Origin: JBCCGG01 sp039029395
GTDB taxonomy: Bacteria > Pseudomonadota > Alphaproteobacteria > Kiloniellales > JAKSDN01
Reading direction: 5' to 3'
Length of the DNA stretch: 64,000 bases
Assembly: GCA_039029395.1 (NCBI GenBank)
Contig: JBCCGG010000033.1
Location: 5,572-69,571 of the forward strand
This document shows positions 17,948 to 26,030 of the stretch, one piece after another. Under the pieces are notes generated by a model. It was not told where the DNA came from. It saw only the letters and a program-made list of their open reading frames with translations, and made no database searches. Position 1 is the first letter of the stretch. Each line of letters starts with the position of its first letter. The translations under genes and the position numbers were made by a program.

Positions 17948-18832
17948 ATGGCCCGGACCCTCCCAGCACTATCCACCCTGCGCACCTTCGAGGCCGCGGC
18001 GCGCCATGAGTCCTTCAAGCGGGCGGCCGCCGAGCTCGCCGTGACGCCGACCGCGGTCAGCCATCAGGTCAAGCAGCTCGAGCGCGATGTGGGCCAGCCG
18101 CTGTTTCACCGGCGGGTTCGCCAGGTCCGATTGACCGAGGCTGGGCGCCTGCTGCTGGAGGCCTGCCGGGAGTCCTTCGACGGCTTGGAAGCCGCACTGG
18201 CACGGCTTCGGGCCGGGGTCGGCCGGGCCCGGGTGATCGTCGGCGTCGGGCCCCTGGTCGCCGCCAAGTGGCTGACCCCGCGCCTATCCGGCTTCTGGCA
18301 AAGCTGCCCTGGGGTCGACCTTCGGCTGCACCACTCGCCGCTCTCGATCGACTTCCGGGAAAGCGACATCGACCTGGCGATCGCCTGGGGCGACGGCGCC
18401 TGGCGCGAGGTTGCGGTCGAGCCCTTGCTCAAGATCCAGGTGACGCCGGTGATGAGCCCGCGGCTATTGGCGGACGGCACCGGGCTGGAGACGCCTCAAG
18501 ACCTGCTGCGCTACCCCCTCTTGCACCAGCGCGACCGGGACGGCTGGCGGGAGTGGTTCGGCCATGCCGGCCTGGGCGATCCGGAGGCCGGCGCCTCGAT
18601 CGTTATCGAGGACGCCCACGTGGTGCTCCAGGCGGCGATCGAAGGCCAGGGCGTCGCGCTCGGCATCCCGCCCTTCATCGCCGACGATATCGCCGCCGGA
18701 CGCCTGATCCGGCCGCTCGACCTGGCGATCGAGCCCAGCCGGGCCTACTACCTGGTCTATCCGAAGGGCGCCCTGCGCAATCCGACCCTAAAGCGCCTGC
18801 GCGATTGGCTGGTCGCCGAGGCTCAGGGGTGA
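17948..18832 (+). CDS. LysR family regulator, GcvA-like, of the aldolase-mttB operon
   Basis: A 294-residue LysR regulator of the GcvA branch (LRTFEAAARHESFKRAAAEL, then VTPTAVSHQVKQLERDVG as recognition helix). It is divergent from the six-gene operon at 17820-9592 and is the natural candidate to control it in response to the pathway substrate. A dyad at 17916-17935 lies in the shared promoter region. The last ten bases overlap the convergent VOC gene. Paralogous to the regulator at 8699-9595. Confidence 0.87.
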   Translation: MARTLPALSTLRTFEAAARHESFKRAAAELAVTPTAVSHQVKQLERDVGQPLFHRRVRQVRLTEAGRLLLEACRESFDGLEAALARLRAGVGRARVIVGVGPLVAAKWLTPRLSGFWQSCPGVDLRLHHSPLSIDFRESDIDLAIAWGDGAWREVAVEPLLKIQVTPVMSPRLLADGTGLETPQDLLRYPLLHQRDRDGWREWFGHAGLGDPEAGASIVIEDAHVVLQAAIEGQGVALGIPPFIADDIAAGRLIRPLDLAIEPSRAYYLVYPKGALRNPTLKRLRDWLVAEAQG

Positions 18833-19254
18833 TCGGAATAGCTGCCGGACTTGTCCGCCGCTTCGACCCGGGCGTCCAGCTCGATCACCGTGCGGTCCGG
18901 GTCGCGGATGAAGACCGCGCTCAAGGGGCCGAAGGAGAAGGACCCGGTGATCGCGATGCCCTCGCGCGCCAGGAAGGCCTTGGTGTCGTCCAGCGAGCGC
19001 ACGTGCAGCGCGAAGTGGGTGATGCCCGGGTGCTTGTCGCTCACGTCCATCAGGATGTTCGTCCCCTCGCCCGCCGTGCTCGGTCCCAGCAGATTGAGCG
19101 TGACCCCGCTTGGATGGCGCATGATGATCGGATGGCCCTCATCGAAGCCGGCATCGGTCACGGTCGCGAAGCCGAGCTTCTCGTAAAACGCGGTCGAGAC
19201 CGCCCGGTCGCTGATGCGGATGCCGATATGATCGATATGCTGAACGTCGAGCAT
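18823..19254 (-). CDS. VOC (glyoxalase/bleomycin resistance) superfamily protein
   Basis: A 143-residue single-domain vicinal-oxygen-chelate protein. Metal ligand candidates are His in VQHIDHIGIRI and THFALHVRSL and Glu in RTVIELDARV. The sequence HIDHIGIRISD...FYEKLGF is typical. ATG 19254 is chosen because GGGAGG lies six bases upstream; a longer frame to 19380 gives a non-homologous N-terminus. Members act as lyases, isomerases, dioxygenases or resistance proteins; this one cannot be assigned. It converges on the LysR gene with a ten-base overlap. Confidence 0.78.
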   Translation of the reverse strand: MLDVQHIDHIGIRISDRAVSTAFYEKLGFATVTDAGFDEGHPIIMRHPSGVTLNLLGPSTAGEGTNILMDVSDKHPGITHFALHVRSLDDTKAFLAREGIAITGSFSFGPLSAVFIRDPDRTVIELDARVEAADKSGSYSDHP

Positions 19255-19414
19255 GGGAGCCTCCCGAGAATTTAGACACGGAGTGAGCCGTGCAGGAAGA
19301 ACATTGGGTCGATTGTTTGTCTCACTAGTGCGGTAAAATAGAAAACACTGTTCCGCAGCTGGATCAATTTCGACCGACACTTGCGTATCTGATCATTGGC
19401 GCAATATTCCAGTT

Positions 19415-20398
19415 ATGAGCGATTCCCTCTCTCACGGGCGGCGCCGATTGATCGTCACGGTCGCCGGAATGGGCCTCCTGACCCTTGGTGGAGCCGTGTT
19501 CTGGTTCTGGGGTCGGGAGCGCCACGGAAGCGCCGGCGACCAAGCGCTCGAAGTCGATGTGGACTCGGTCATAGGTGACGGGTTACTGAAAATTGCGGAA
19601 GCCATAAGGCTCGAAATGCGGCGTGCTGGGTCTCGTGTGGACGGGCTTTCTATCGATGGCTTCAAGATCCGAGCCACGGTCGAACCAAACGATCGGGGCG
19701 ATACATCCGTCGAGAGAATATTGAGAGTTTGGCCGGAGATCGTCATCTCGAACGAAGGCGGGCTTGTTGAAGCCTATTTCCCTGAGGCGGTACTGGATCG
19801 GGCGCGCCAGGACATACTCCAGCAAACTCTATCCGCCCTCCGAGCGGATCTTTCCCACCGTGGATTTGACCGCAATAGCGCTCGCATTTCAGGAAGTCGG
19901 TGTATCCTTATGCCCCGTGAAGTTTATGAAGCGGTAGTAAAGTGCAGTAGGATAGCTAGTTCGCGATCCGCACTCAGTTTCCGAAAAGTCGATCTCCTTA
20001 ACCCCTCGGCAGCCAGCACCGAGTCGCTCCCGTGGATCAAGGACTTCTACGACGTTTATCCCGGCTCCATGACGGTGCGAAAAAGGGCCATCACGACGGG
20101 ACAGCACATTGTTGATGCACAGGTGGAGTCCGAAGACGGCAACCCGATCGTCGTACTCCGCTTCGACATCTTCACCCGCAATCAGCGAATCAGGGAATTG
20201 GGGCCGGACACCCAGCTGATCGCGATCATCCTGGACGACCAGATCGTCGCCACCGTGCTCGCCGGGGATCTGCATCGCGAACGCACGGTACTTAGAGGGC
20301 CGTTTAGTCGCAAGAAAGCGGAACAGCTGGCCTTGCGTCTGAGGTCTATTTCCTTGCCCGCACCGCTCAATGCAGTTGAGGCCTGCCCCGCGTCATAG
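19415..20398 (+). CDS. Membrane-anchored SecD periplasmic (P1)-like protein lacking the SecD channel domain
   Basis: A 327-residue protein. Residues 11-32 form one membrane anchor; the rest should be periplasmic. From about residue 217 the sequence follows SecD: RKRAITTGQHIVDAQ, GNPIVVLRFD, then QLIAIILDDQIVA, and FSRKKAEQLALRLRS followed by LPAPLNAVE, which match the SecD head subdomain (TGdhItdAq..., aIvLDgkVis, FT..eA..LAllLRaGaLPAPL). The five-helix C-terminal channel of SecD is absent. Two sampled rows (19561-19620 and 19921-19980) are 52% and 45% G+C against 77% at 20461-20520, suggesting acquisition by transfer. No clear RBS is seen. Its 3' end overlaps the ThDP gene on the other strand by six bases. 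Function unknown. Confidence 0.72.
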   Translation: MSDSLSHGRRRLIVTVAGMGLLTLGGAVFWFWGRERHGSAGDQALEVDVDSVIGDGLLKIAEAIRLEMRRAGSRVDGLSIDGFKIRATVEPNDRGDTSVERILRVWPEIVISNEGGLVEAYFPEAVLDRARQDILQQTLSALRADLSHRGFDRNSARISGSRCILMPREVYEAVVKCSRIASSRSALSFRKVDLLNPSAASTESLPWIKDFYDVYPGSMTVRKRAITTGQHIVDAQVESEDGNPIVVLRFDIFTRNQRIRELGPDTQLIAIILDDQIVATVLAGDLHRERTVLRGPFSRKKAEQLALRLRSISLPAPLNAVEACPAS

Positions 20399-22000
20399 CC
20401 GCCCTTCGTAGGTCTGGCGTTCGATGTGGCAGGTAATGATCGAGAAGCGCTCGGCCTTTAGCGCCGCCTCCATCGCCTCTTTCAGCTCCGCGCGGGTGCC
20501 GGCTTCCAGGCCCAGGCCGCCGAAGGAGCGGGCGATGCCGGAGAAGTCGACGCCGTCCAGGTGGACGCCCACATTGGGCAGCTGCATGCGCCGCTGCTTC
20601 AAGTCGATGAGCGCCAGGTTGGCGTCGAGGAAGACCACGACGACGACCGGCAGCTTCAGCTCGGCCAAGGTCGACAGCTCGCCCAGCACCATGAGCAGGC
20701 CGGCGTCGCCGGTGAGGGCGACCACCGGGCGCCCCGGGTCCGCGAGCTTTTGCCCGATGGCGAGCGGCAGGGCGCAGCCCATGGTGCAGAGCCCGGTCGA
20801 TTGATTCAGGCCCTTCTCTTCATAGCAGTCGTAGATCTGGGAGAGCAGAATCCGGTGAGCGCCGGAATCGACCGTGGCCAGCGCGTCCCGCGGCAGGGCG
20901 GCGCGCACTTCCTCGATCACCGCGGTCGGGCCCCACTCTTCGCCCTGGCCGAAATCTTGCCGCAGGGCCGCGCGCACCGCCGCCGGGCGGCCATCGGGCC
21001 AGGTGGCGCGGGGCGTCAGCCCGTCGCACAAGGTCTGCAGGCCGAGGCCGCAGTCGCCGACGAACTCCAGGCTGGCCCGGTGCATATCGTGGTGGTTGGG
21101 CGCGGCGACCAGGTCGATCACCTTCTGACGCTGAAGATCCCAAGGATCGCGCCAGCCGCTGCGCATCTCGATCGGGTCGTAGCCCACCAGCAGCACCACA
21201 TCGGCCTCGGAGATCAGCGGCAGCAGCTGGCCATCGGCCAAGGGCGAGAGGCCAGCACCGCCGAGCGCCAAGGGATGATCCTCGGGCAGCACGCCCTTGG
21301 CCTTGTAGCTGGTGATCAGCGGAATGTTGAATCGCTGGGCAACGGCGGCGACCTGCTGGGCGGCGCCTTGGTTCAGCACGTCGACGCCCGCGATCATGAC
21401 CGGCCGCTCCGCCTCGGCCAGCCAGCCGCGCGCCGCCTCCAGGTCCGGGCCCGGCAAGGGGCCGACCGGCCGCGGGCCCGAATTGCGGATTTCGGCGCGC
21501 TCCTCGCTGGCCTGCTCGGCGACCGCCATGGGCACGTCGATGTGGACCGGGCCGGGCCGGCCATCCAGCGCGATGCGGAGCGCCTTGTCGGCCAGCACGT
21601 TGACGTTCTTCGCCGTCAGCTTGAAGCTCGCCTTGACCACCGGCCGAAAAACCGCCTGGTGGTCCATGATCTGGTGGGTGTAGGTCAGCGTCTCGGAATC
21701 CTCCAGGCAGCCGGTCAGGATGACCAGCGGCACCCGGTCCTGGAGCGCGTTGGCGGCGACGTTTATGCAGTTGGCAGCGCCCGGCCCGATGGTCGCCAGC
21801 AGGATGCCCGGCGCGCCGGTGCGATGGCTGGTGCCCTCGGCCATGAAACCGGCGGCGTTCTCGTGCTTGGCCATGTGGAACCCGATGCCCGCCGCGCGCA
21901 GGGCTTCCAGCAGGGTCAGCACCTCGCCGCCCGGCATGCCGAAGGCATAGCGGCAGCCCGCCAGCGCCAGGCGCTGGGCTAATACATCGACAGTCTTCAA
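20393..22000 (-). CDS. Thiamine diphosphate enzyme (acetolactate synthase-like)
   Basis: A 535-residue ThDP enzyme with the usual three domains. Glu47 (KHENAAGFMAEG) is the cofactor-activating residue. The C-terminal ThDP motif begins GDAGLLMVLGELSTLAELKLP and ends at LDANLALIDLKQ; the usual GDG is GDA here. It is not an obvious anabolic IlvB and has no small subunit nearby. It closes the seven-gene operon that starts at 26729, 19 bases after the hydratase beta gene, so it likely decarboxylates or cleaves a 2-oxoacid formed by that pathway. Substrate unresolved. Confidence 0.8.
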   Translation of the reverse strand: MKTVDVLAQRLALAGCRYAFGMPGGEVLTLLEALRAAGIGFHMAKHENAAGFMAEGTSHRTGAPGILLATIGPGAANCINVAANALQDRVPLVILTGCLEDSETLTYTHQIMDHQAVFRPVVKASFKLTAKNVNVLADKALRIALDGRPGPVHIDVPMAVAEQASEERAEIRNSGPRPVGPLPGPDLEAARGWLAEAERPVMIAGVDVLNQGAAQQVAAVAQRFNIPLITSYKAKGVLPEDHPLALGGAGLSPLADGQLLPLISEADVVLLVGYDPIEMRSGWRDPWDLQRQKVIDLVAAPNHHDMHRASLEFVGDCGLGLQTLCDGLTPRATWPDGRPAAVRAALRQDFGQGEEWGPTAVIEEVRAALPRDALATVDSGAHRILLSQIYDCYEEKGLNQSTGLCTMGCALPLAIGQKLADPGRPVVALTGDAGLLMVLGELSTLAELKLPVVVVVFLDANLALIDLKQRRMQLPNVGVHLDGVDFSGIARSFGGLGLEAGTRAELKEAMEAALKAERFSIITCHIERQTYEGRL

Positions 22001-22019
22001 CGCGAGTCCCCTTCTCCCC

Positions 22020-22700
22020 TTAAATCAGCTCTTCGGTCTTGTTGCGGGTCTCCCCGTAGCGCGACAGGCTGGGTGGCTTCAAGCCTTCGTATAGCTTCTC
22101 GAGCCCGGCGTTGACCGTGCGGTTGTTGTGCTCGAAGAGGCTGTTGCCCTCCAGGTCGCTTTCCACCAAGAGCGGCCCGAAGTTCTCCACCTCGAGCACC
22201 CAGAGCGCCTGGGCGATGCCCAGCTCGTCGAGCCAGTGCGCATCGCGGACCCGCTTGATCCCCCGGCCCAGAAGCGCGCCGGTGCCGTAGCCTACCGTCG
22301 TGAGATAGAGCGCGCCGGCCGGCACGAAGAGGCGCTTGTAGTCGGCCTCCGACATGCCGCCCTTGCCGATGATGATCTTGGCGCCGGAGACCTCGAACCA
22401 GCGCTCCATCCACTTGGCGAAGCGAAAGCTCGCGGTCGCGGTGACCGCACCAAGATTGTAGCTGCCGTCCTCGCGCACGCTGGCCGCCGGCGAGCAGTGG
22501 AAGTTGACGTTGGTCAGCGCCTTCAAGTCGACCGGCGGCGCGGCGCCCTGGTCGACGACCTTTTTGTAGACCCCTTCCCGGCCGGTGTAGATCACCCCAT
22601 CCAGGAAGACCACATTGCCGATTTCCAGCTTGGCCAGATCTTCCGGCGTGACCGGGGTCTTCATGCGGACTTGCGTGAGCTTTGGCTTTGGGTCGTCCAT
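22020..22700 (-). CDS. Class I fumarase/L-tartrate dehydratase family, beta subunit
   Basis: A 226-residue protein matching the C-terminal half of class I fumarases and TtdB. Landmarks are MKTPVTPEDLAKLEIGNVVFLDG, FHCSPAAS (FuMB-type CGP-like region) and IIIGKGGM. Together with the alpha subunit it forms an iron-sulfur hydro-lyase that adds water to a trans-unsaturated dicarboxylate. The ATG at 22700 (MDDPKPKLTQ) overlaps the alpha gene by 40 bases, indicating translational coupling; MKTPVTP at 22664 is another possible start. Class I enzymes are oxygen-sensitive. Confidence 0.83.
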   Translation of the reverse strand: MDDPKPKLTQVRMKTPVTPEDLAKLEIGNVVFLDGVIYTGREGVYKKVVDQGAAPPVDLKALTNVNFHCSPAASVREDGSYNLGAVTATASFRFAKWMERWFEVSGAKIIIGKGGMSEADYKRLFVPAGALYLTTVGYGTGALLGRGIKRVRDAHWLDELGIAQALWVLEVENFGPLLVESDLEGNSLFEHNNRTVNAGLEKLYEGLKPPSLSRYGETRNKTEELI

Positions 22701-23626
22701 TCCACGGTATCCCGTCTCATATAGGGGGTGAACCAGGCCGGGTCGGTGCGGTAGGCGACCGATCCGTCGGCCGCGATGCGCGCCACCGCCCGGCGCGAGG
22801 AGAGGCAAAAGGCGTGCACCGACATGGGCATGCCGCCGGTGTGGGTGTAGCCGCACTCGATATGGCAGTCGACCACCATGGAGGAGCCGACGAAGCCCAT
22901 GGCGCCCATGCCGATCGAGTTGCCGAGTTCTTTCAGCTCGGCTTCCAAGGCGGCCACCTCTGGGTCCGGGTTGCGGTCGCCCACCGTGCGCAGGCAGGCG
23001 GCCTGCTTGCCGAGCTGCATGCAGGTATCCTTGGAGCCACCAAGACCGATGCCGACGATCGCCGGCTGGCAGGCCAGGCCCCGCTTGCCGAAGGCGATCA
23101 TGACATCCAGGAAGAATCGCTTGATGCCGTCGATGCCGTCGCCCGGAAAGAGCATGCGGTAGTCGGTGCCGAACAGGCCGCCCTTGTGCACCGTGGTGAT
23201 GTCGAGCCAGTCGGCCTCGGGCTCGAAGGAGAACTCGATCTCCGGCGCGTTGAGGCCGACGTTGTTGTTGTGGTCCAAGCGACTCAAAGGATGAACCCGG
23301 TTGGGCCGCAAGGGAATCTCGTGGGTCGCGGTCGCGGTCGCCTGGCGCAGGGACTGCTCCAGCGCGCAGAAGCCTCCTTCGATCTTCGCCTCGTTGCCGG
23401 CCTTGACGAAATAGCGCGGCACGCCCGTGTCGGCACACATGGGCCTTCGGTCCGAACTGGCCGCCTCCCAGTTCTCGACCATGGACTGGAGTACGAAGGC
23501 GCTGAGGTCGCCGGTCTCCAGATCGATCATGGACTTGATGCCGGTCAGGTAGTCCTCGGGGATGTCGATCGCCGCCCGGCGCATCAGCTCCTCGGCGGTT
23601 GCCTCGATGGTGGCTTGGGTGATCAT
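22661..23626 (-). CDS. Class I fumarase/L-tartrate dehydratase family, alpha subunit
   Basis: A 321-residue iron-sulfur subunit. Cys64 (MCADTGVPRYF) and Cys186 (LACQPAIVGIGLGGSKD) correspond to cluster ligands of class I fumarase alpha chains; the third ligand is less certain. The substrate-loop position usually read as KGGGSENKS is KGGLFGTDYR here, and the C-terminus (CHIECGYTHTGGMPMSVHAF) is longer than a minimal FumA alpha. These changes hint at a substrate other than fumarate. ATG 23626 has AAGGAG upstream and overlaps the flavoprotein stop (ATGA). Member of the 26729-20393 operon. Confidence 0.82.
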   Translation of the reverse strand: MITQATIEATAEELMRRAAIDIPEDYLTGIKSMIDLETGDLSAFVLQSMVENWEAASSDRRPMCADTGVPRYFVKAGNEAKIEGGFCALEQSLRQATATATHEIPLRPNRVHPLSRLDHNNNVGLNAPEIEFSFEPEADWLDITTVHKGGLFGTDYRMLFPGDGIDGIKRFFLDVMIAFGKRGLACQPAIVGIGLGGSKDTCMQLGKQAACLRTVGDRNPDPEVAALEAELKELGNSIGMGAMGFVGSSMVVDCHIECGYTHTGGMPMSVHAFCLSSRRAVARIAADGSVAYRTDPAWFTPYMRRDTVEWTTQSQSSRKSA

Positions 23627-25359
23627 GACGCTTCTCCTTGCAGGGCCGGCTCGGCGAGAAGGGACTGGCCGGGCCGCACCCTGGTGAAGGCGACCGGCTG
23701 GCTGGTCACCGCCAGGCCGTCCTCCGTTCCGCGAACGATGGTATAGCGCGACTGGGCGAGATCGCCAGGCTCGGGAAAGTCCTCCCGGAAGTGGGCGCCG
23801 CGGGAGTTCTCCCGCGCCAGCGCCGCCCTGGCAATTGCCTGGCCGACCAGGATTTGGCTCTCCAGGTTGAGCCAGTCGTGCCAAGTGAGGTTGAAGCTGC
23901 GCGGCTGCGCACCGATGCCGGTCGCCGTAAGCTCGCCAGCCAGATCGGCCAAGCCGGCCAGCGCCCGTTCCAATCCGGCCGCATCACGCAGTATGCCGAC
24001 ATCGTCCCACATCAGACCAGCCAGGCGCTCGCGCAGGCTCTCCAGATCGCCCATGGGCCGGGCAAAGGGCGCTTCGCAGGCCGCCACGGCGGCCTCGACT
24101 GCGCTTTGGTCGGGATCGCGCCAGGCGCCCTCGCGTCGCACGGCGCCGGCCATGAAATCGCCGGCGATCCCGCCGTAGACCGTGGAGTTGGCAACCCCAT
24201 TGCCGCCAAGGCGGTTGGCGCCGTGCACCCCGCCGGCATCTTCCCCAGCGACGTAGAGGCCGGGCCGCTCGGTCGCGCAGTCCTGGCCGAACACCAGGCC
24301 GCCCATCATGTAATGGGCGGTCGGCACCACCTCGACCCGGTCTCCCGCCAGATCGAAGCCGCAGTCGGCGCAGCGCTCGACCATGCCCTTGAACTGGCGG
24401 CGCACCTGATCGGGGCCCAGATGCTTCATCTCGATGAACAGGCCGCCCATGGGCCCGGTACGCCCAGAGCGCATCTCGGCGTACATGGCGCGCGAGACGA
24501 TGTCCCGGGTCGCCCGCTCGCCCTTGTCGTCGTAATCGAACATGAAGCGCCGGCCGGCGCCGTCCAGCAGATAGCCGCCGGCGCCACGCAGGCCCTCCTC
24601 CAGCACGGTCCCGGTCATGCGGGTCTCGGGCCCGGCCAAGAGGCCGGTCGGGTGGAACTGCACCATCTCCATATCGCGCAGAGGCAGGCCCAGGCGCAAG
24701 GCCATGGCAAGGCCGTCCGAGGCTTTGTCGCCCGACGGCGTATGGTAGCGGTACATGGTCGGCCCGCCGCCGGTAGCCAACAACACCGCCTTGGCGCGGA
24801 CCAGGCGAAACCCGCCGCTACGCATATCAACGAAGAGAACCGCGGCGACGGCATCCCCACCCCGTTCAGGGATCAGGGCGACCGCGCGGTGCTCCTCCAG
24901 GCGTCGGACGCCCAGACGCCAGACCTGCTCGATCAAGCGGTTGATAATCTCGATGCCGGTCAGATCGCCTTTGTGCACCGTGCGGTCGAAGGTCTGGCCG
25001 GCGAAGGCCTTTTGATGGAGCGAGCCGTCCGGGTTGCGGTCGAAGAAGCAGCCGAGCTCGTTCTCCAGCTCCTGGATGCGCTCGACCGCGGTCTCCACCA
25101 GGCGCCAGGCGAGATCCTGGTCGGGCAACCACTTGCCGCCTTCGATGGTGTCCATGAAATGGCGTTCCAGGGAATCGCCGGCCGCCAGCGCCACGTTGTA
25201 GCCGCCTTGGACCATGCGGGTGCAACCGCATTTTCCCAGCAGACCCTTGACCGCCACCGTAACGTCCAGCTCGAAATCGGCCTGTAGCGCGTGGAGCGCG
25301 GCGAACAGGCCGGCGCCGCCGGTGCCCAGGATCAATATGTCGGTGTCGAGCCGGTCCAT
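23623..25359 (-). CDS. Succinate dehydrogenase/fumarate reductase-like flavoprotein subunit
   Basis: A 578-residue FAD subunit. The dinucleotide fold starts ILGTGGAGLFAALHAL (9-24). Dicarboxylate-site residues of SdhA/FrdA are kept: QFHPTGLL, the Arg in EEGLRGAGG, the His in TAHYMMGG and the Arg in HGANRLGGNGVANS. At the position of the His that carries covalent FAD (SdhA SHTVSAQGG) this protein has Cys46 (KCGCTRMVQGG), so the standard histidyl-FAD bond is impossible. It shares one-base or four-base overlaps with its neighbours, and it is most likely the catalytic subunit of the complex with the three upstream genes. Confidence 0.87.
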   Translation of the reverse strand: MDRLDTDILILGTGGAGLFAALHALQADFELDVTVAVKGLLGKCGCTRMVQGGYNVALAAGDSLERHFMDTIEGGKWLPDQDLAWRLVETAVERIQELENELGCFFDRNPDGSLHQKAFAGQTFDRTVHKGDLTGIEIINRLIEQVWRLGVRRLEEHRAVALIPERGGDAVAAVLFVDMRSGGFRLVRAKAVLLATGGGPTMYRYHTPSGDKASDGLAMALRLGLPLRDMEMVQFHPTGLLAGPETRMTGTVLEEGLRGAGGYLLDGAGRRFMFDYDDKGERATRDIVSRAMYAEMRSGRTGPMGGLFIEMKHLGPDQVRRQFKGMVERCADCGFDLAGDRVEVVPTAHYMMGGLVFGQDCATERPGLYVAGEDAGGVHGANRLGGNGVANSTVYGGIAGDFMAGAVRREGAWRDPDQSAVEAAVAACEAPFARPMGDLESLRERLAGLMWDDVGILRDAAGLERALAGLADLAGELTATGIGAQPRSFNLTWHDWLNLESQILVGQAIARAALARENSRGAHFREDFPEPGDLAQSRYTIVRGTEDGLAVTSQPVAFTRVRPGQSLLAEPALQGEAS

Positions 25360-25697
25360 CAGCGCAGCGCCGCCAGGAAGCCGAGCCCGGCCGCGAGCGC
25401 GAGCAGCAGTGCGGCCGGCACCAGGGCCTTGCGCGCGCCCCGCCAAGGCAGAAACTCCAAAGCCAAGACTCTCAGTCCCAGCGCCATGTGCAAGGTGAGT
25501 GCCGCCAGCAGCGCGAACTCGCTGGCCTTGACCAGGGGATGTTCGGTCCAGCGCAGGAAGGATTCGAAGCGGGCCTCGCCCTGGAGCGCCAGGCCGAGCG
25601 CCAGAAAGTGCAGCGGCAAGAAAACCGCCAGTGTCAGGCCGGACAGCCGGTGCAGCAGGGCCGCCGCAAAGCCCCAATGTTTCTGAGAGGCGCGCAT
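25359..25697 (-). CDS. SdhC-like membrane anchor subunit
   Basis: A 112-residue protein with three hydrophobic helices. HRLSGLTLAVFLPLHFLALG and HMALGLRVLALEF match the positions of SdhC that carry quinone and haem ligands, so it probably anchors the flavoprotein and binds haem b. The start ATG 25697 overlaps the stop of the upstream anchor gene by one base, and its own stop overlaps the flavoprotein start by one base. Confidence 0.78.
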   Translation of the reverse strand: MRASQKHWGFAAALLHRLSGLTLAVFLPLHFLALGLALQGEARFESFLRWTEHPLVKASEFALLAALTLHMALGLRVLALEFLPWRGARKALVPAALLLALAAGLGFLAALR

Positions 25698-26026
25698 CAC
25701 GGCCAGATCACCGCGACGACCGCGCGGCCGCCCAATCCCAACAACAGCAACCCGAAGAGGAGCGCCGCGACGTCCAGCGAGCGGCCGCGCCATGGGCTCC
25801 ACTCCCGCAGAACCGTGCGCAGACCAATCGGCGCGTGGAGCGCGGCGGCCAGCACGAAGAGGCCGTAGAACAGGGCCCAAAGCAGGCTGCCCTCGGTGCG
25901 CCCAAGGATCGCCTCCGCTGAAATGCCCTGGCGGGTCGCGTAGAGGATGAGGCCCAAATGGATCAACACTAGTGGGGCCAGAACCGCCGCCGAAAAGCGT
26001 TGCAGGAGAAAGAGCCGCCCTTCCAT
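25697..26026 (-). CDS. SdhD/FrdD-like membrane anchor subunit
   Basis: A 109-residue protein with three hydrophobic helices. RLFLLQRFSAAVLAPLVLIHL at the N-terminus and ALHAPIGLRTVLREW in the middle resemble the second membrane subunit of succinate dehydrogenase or fumarate reductase, with candidate haem/quinone His residues. It lies four bases after the iron-sulfur subunit gene and overlaps the next anchor gene by one base. Confidence 0.75.
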   Translation of the reverse strand: MEGRLFLLQRFSAAVLAPLVLIHLGLILYATRQGISAEAILGRTEGSLLWALFYGLFVLAAALHAPIGLRTVLREWSPWRGRSLDVAALLFGLLLLGLGGRAVVAVIWP

Positions 26027-26030
26027 ACCG

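Noticed and set aside
20561..21982. Plus-strand open frame of 473 codons
   Set aside because: Antisense to the ThDP enzyme gene; no domain pattern.
23638..25287. Plus-strand open frame of 549 codons
   Set aside because: Antisense to the flavoprotein gene; shadow composition.
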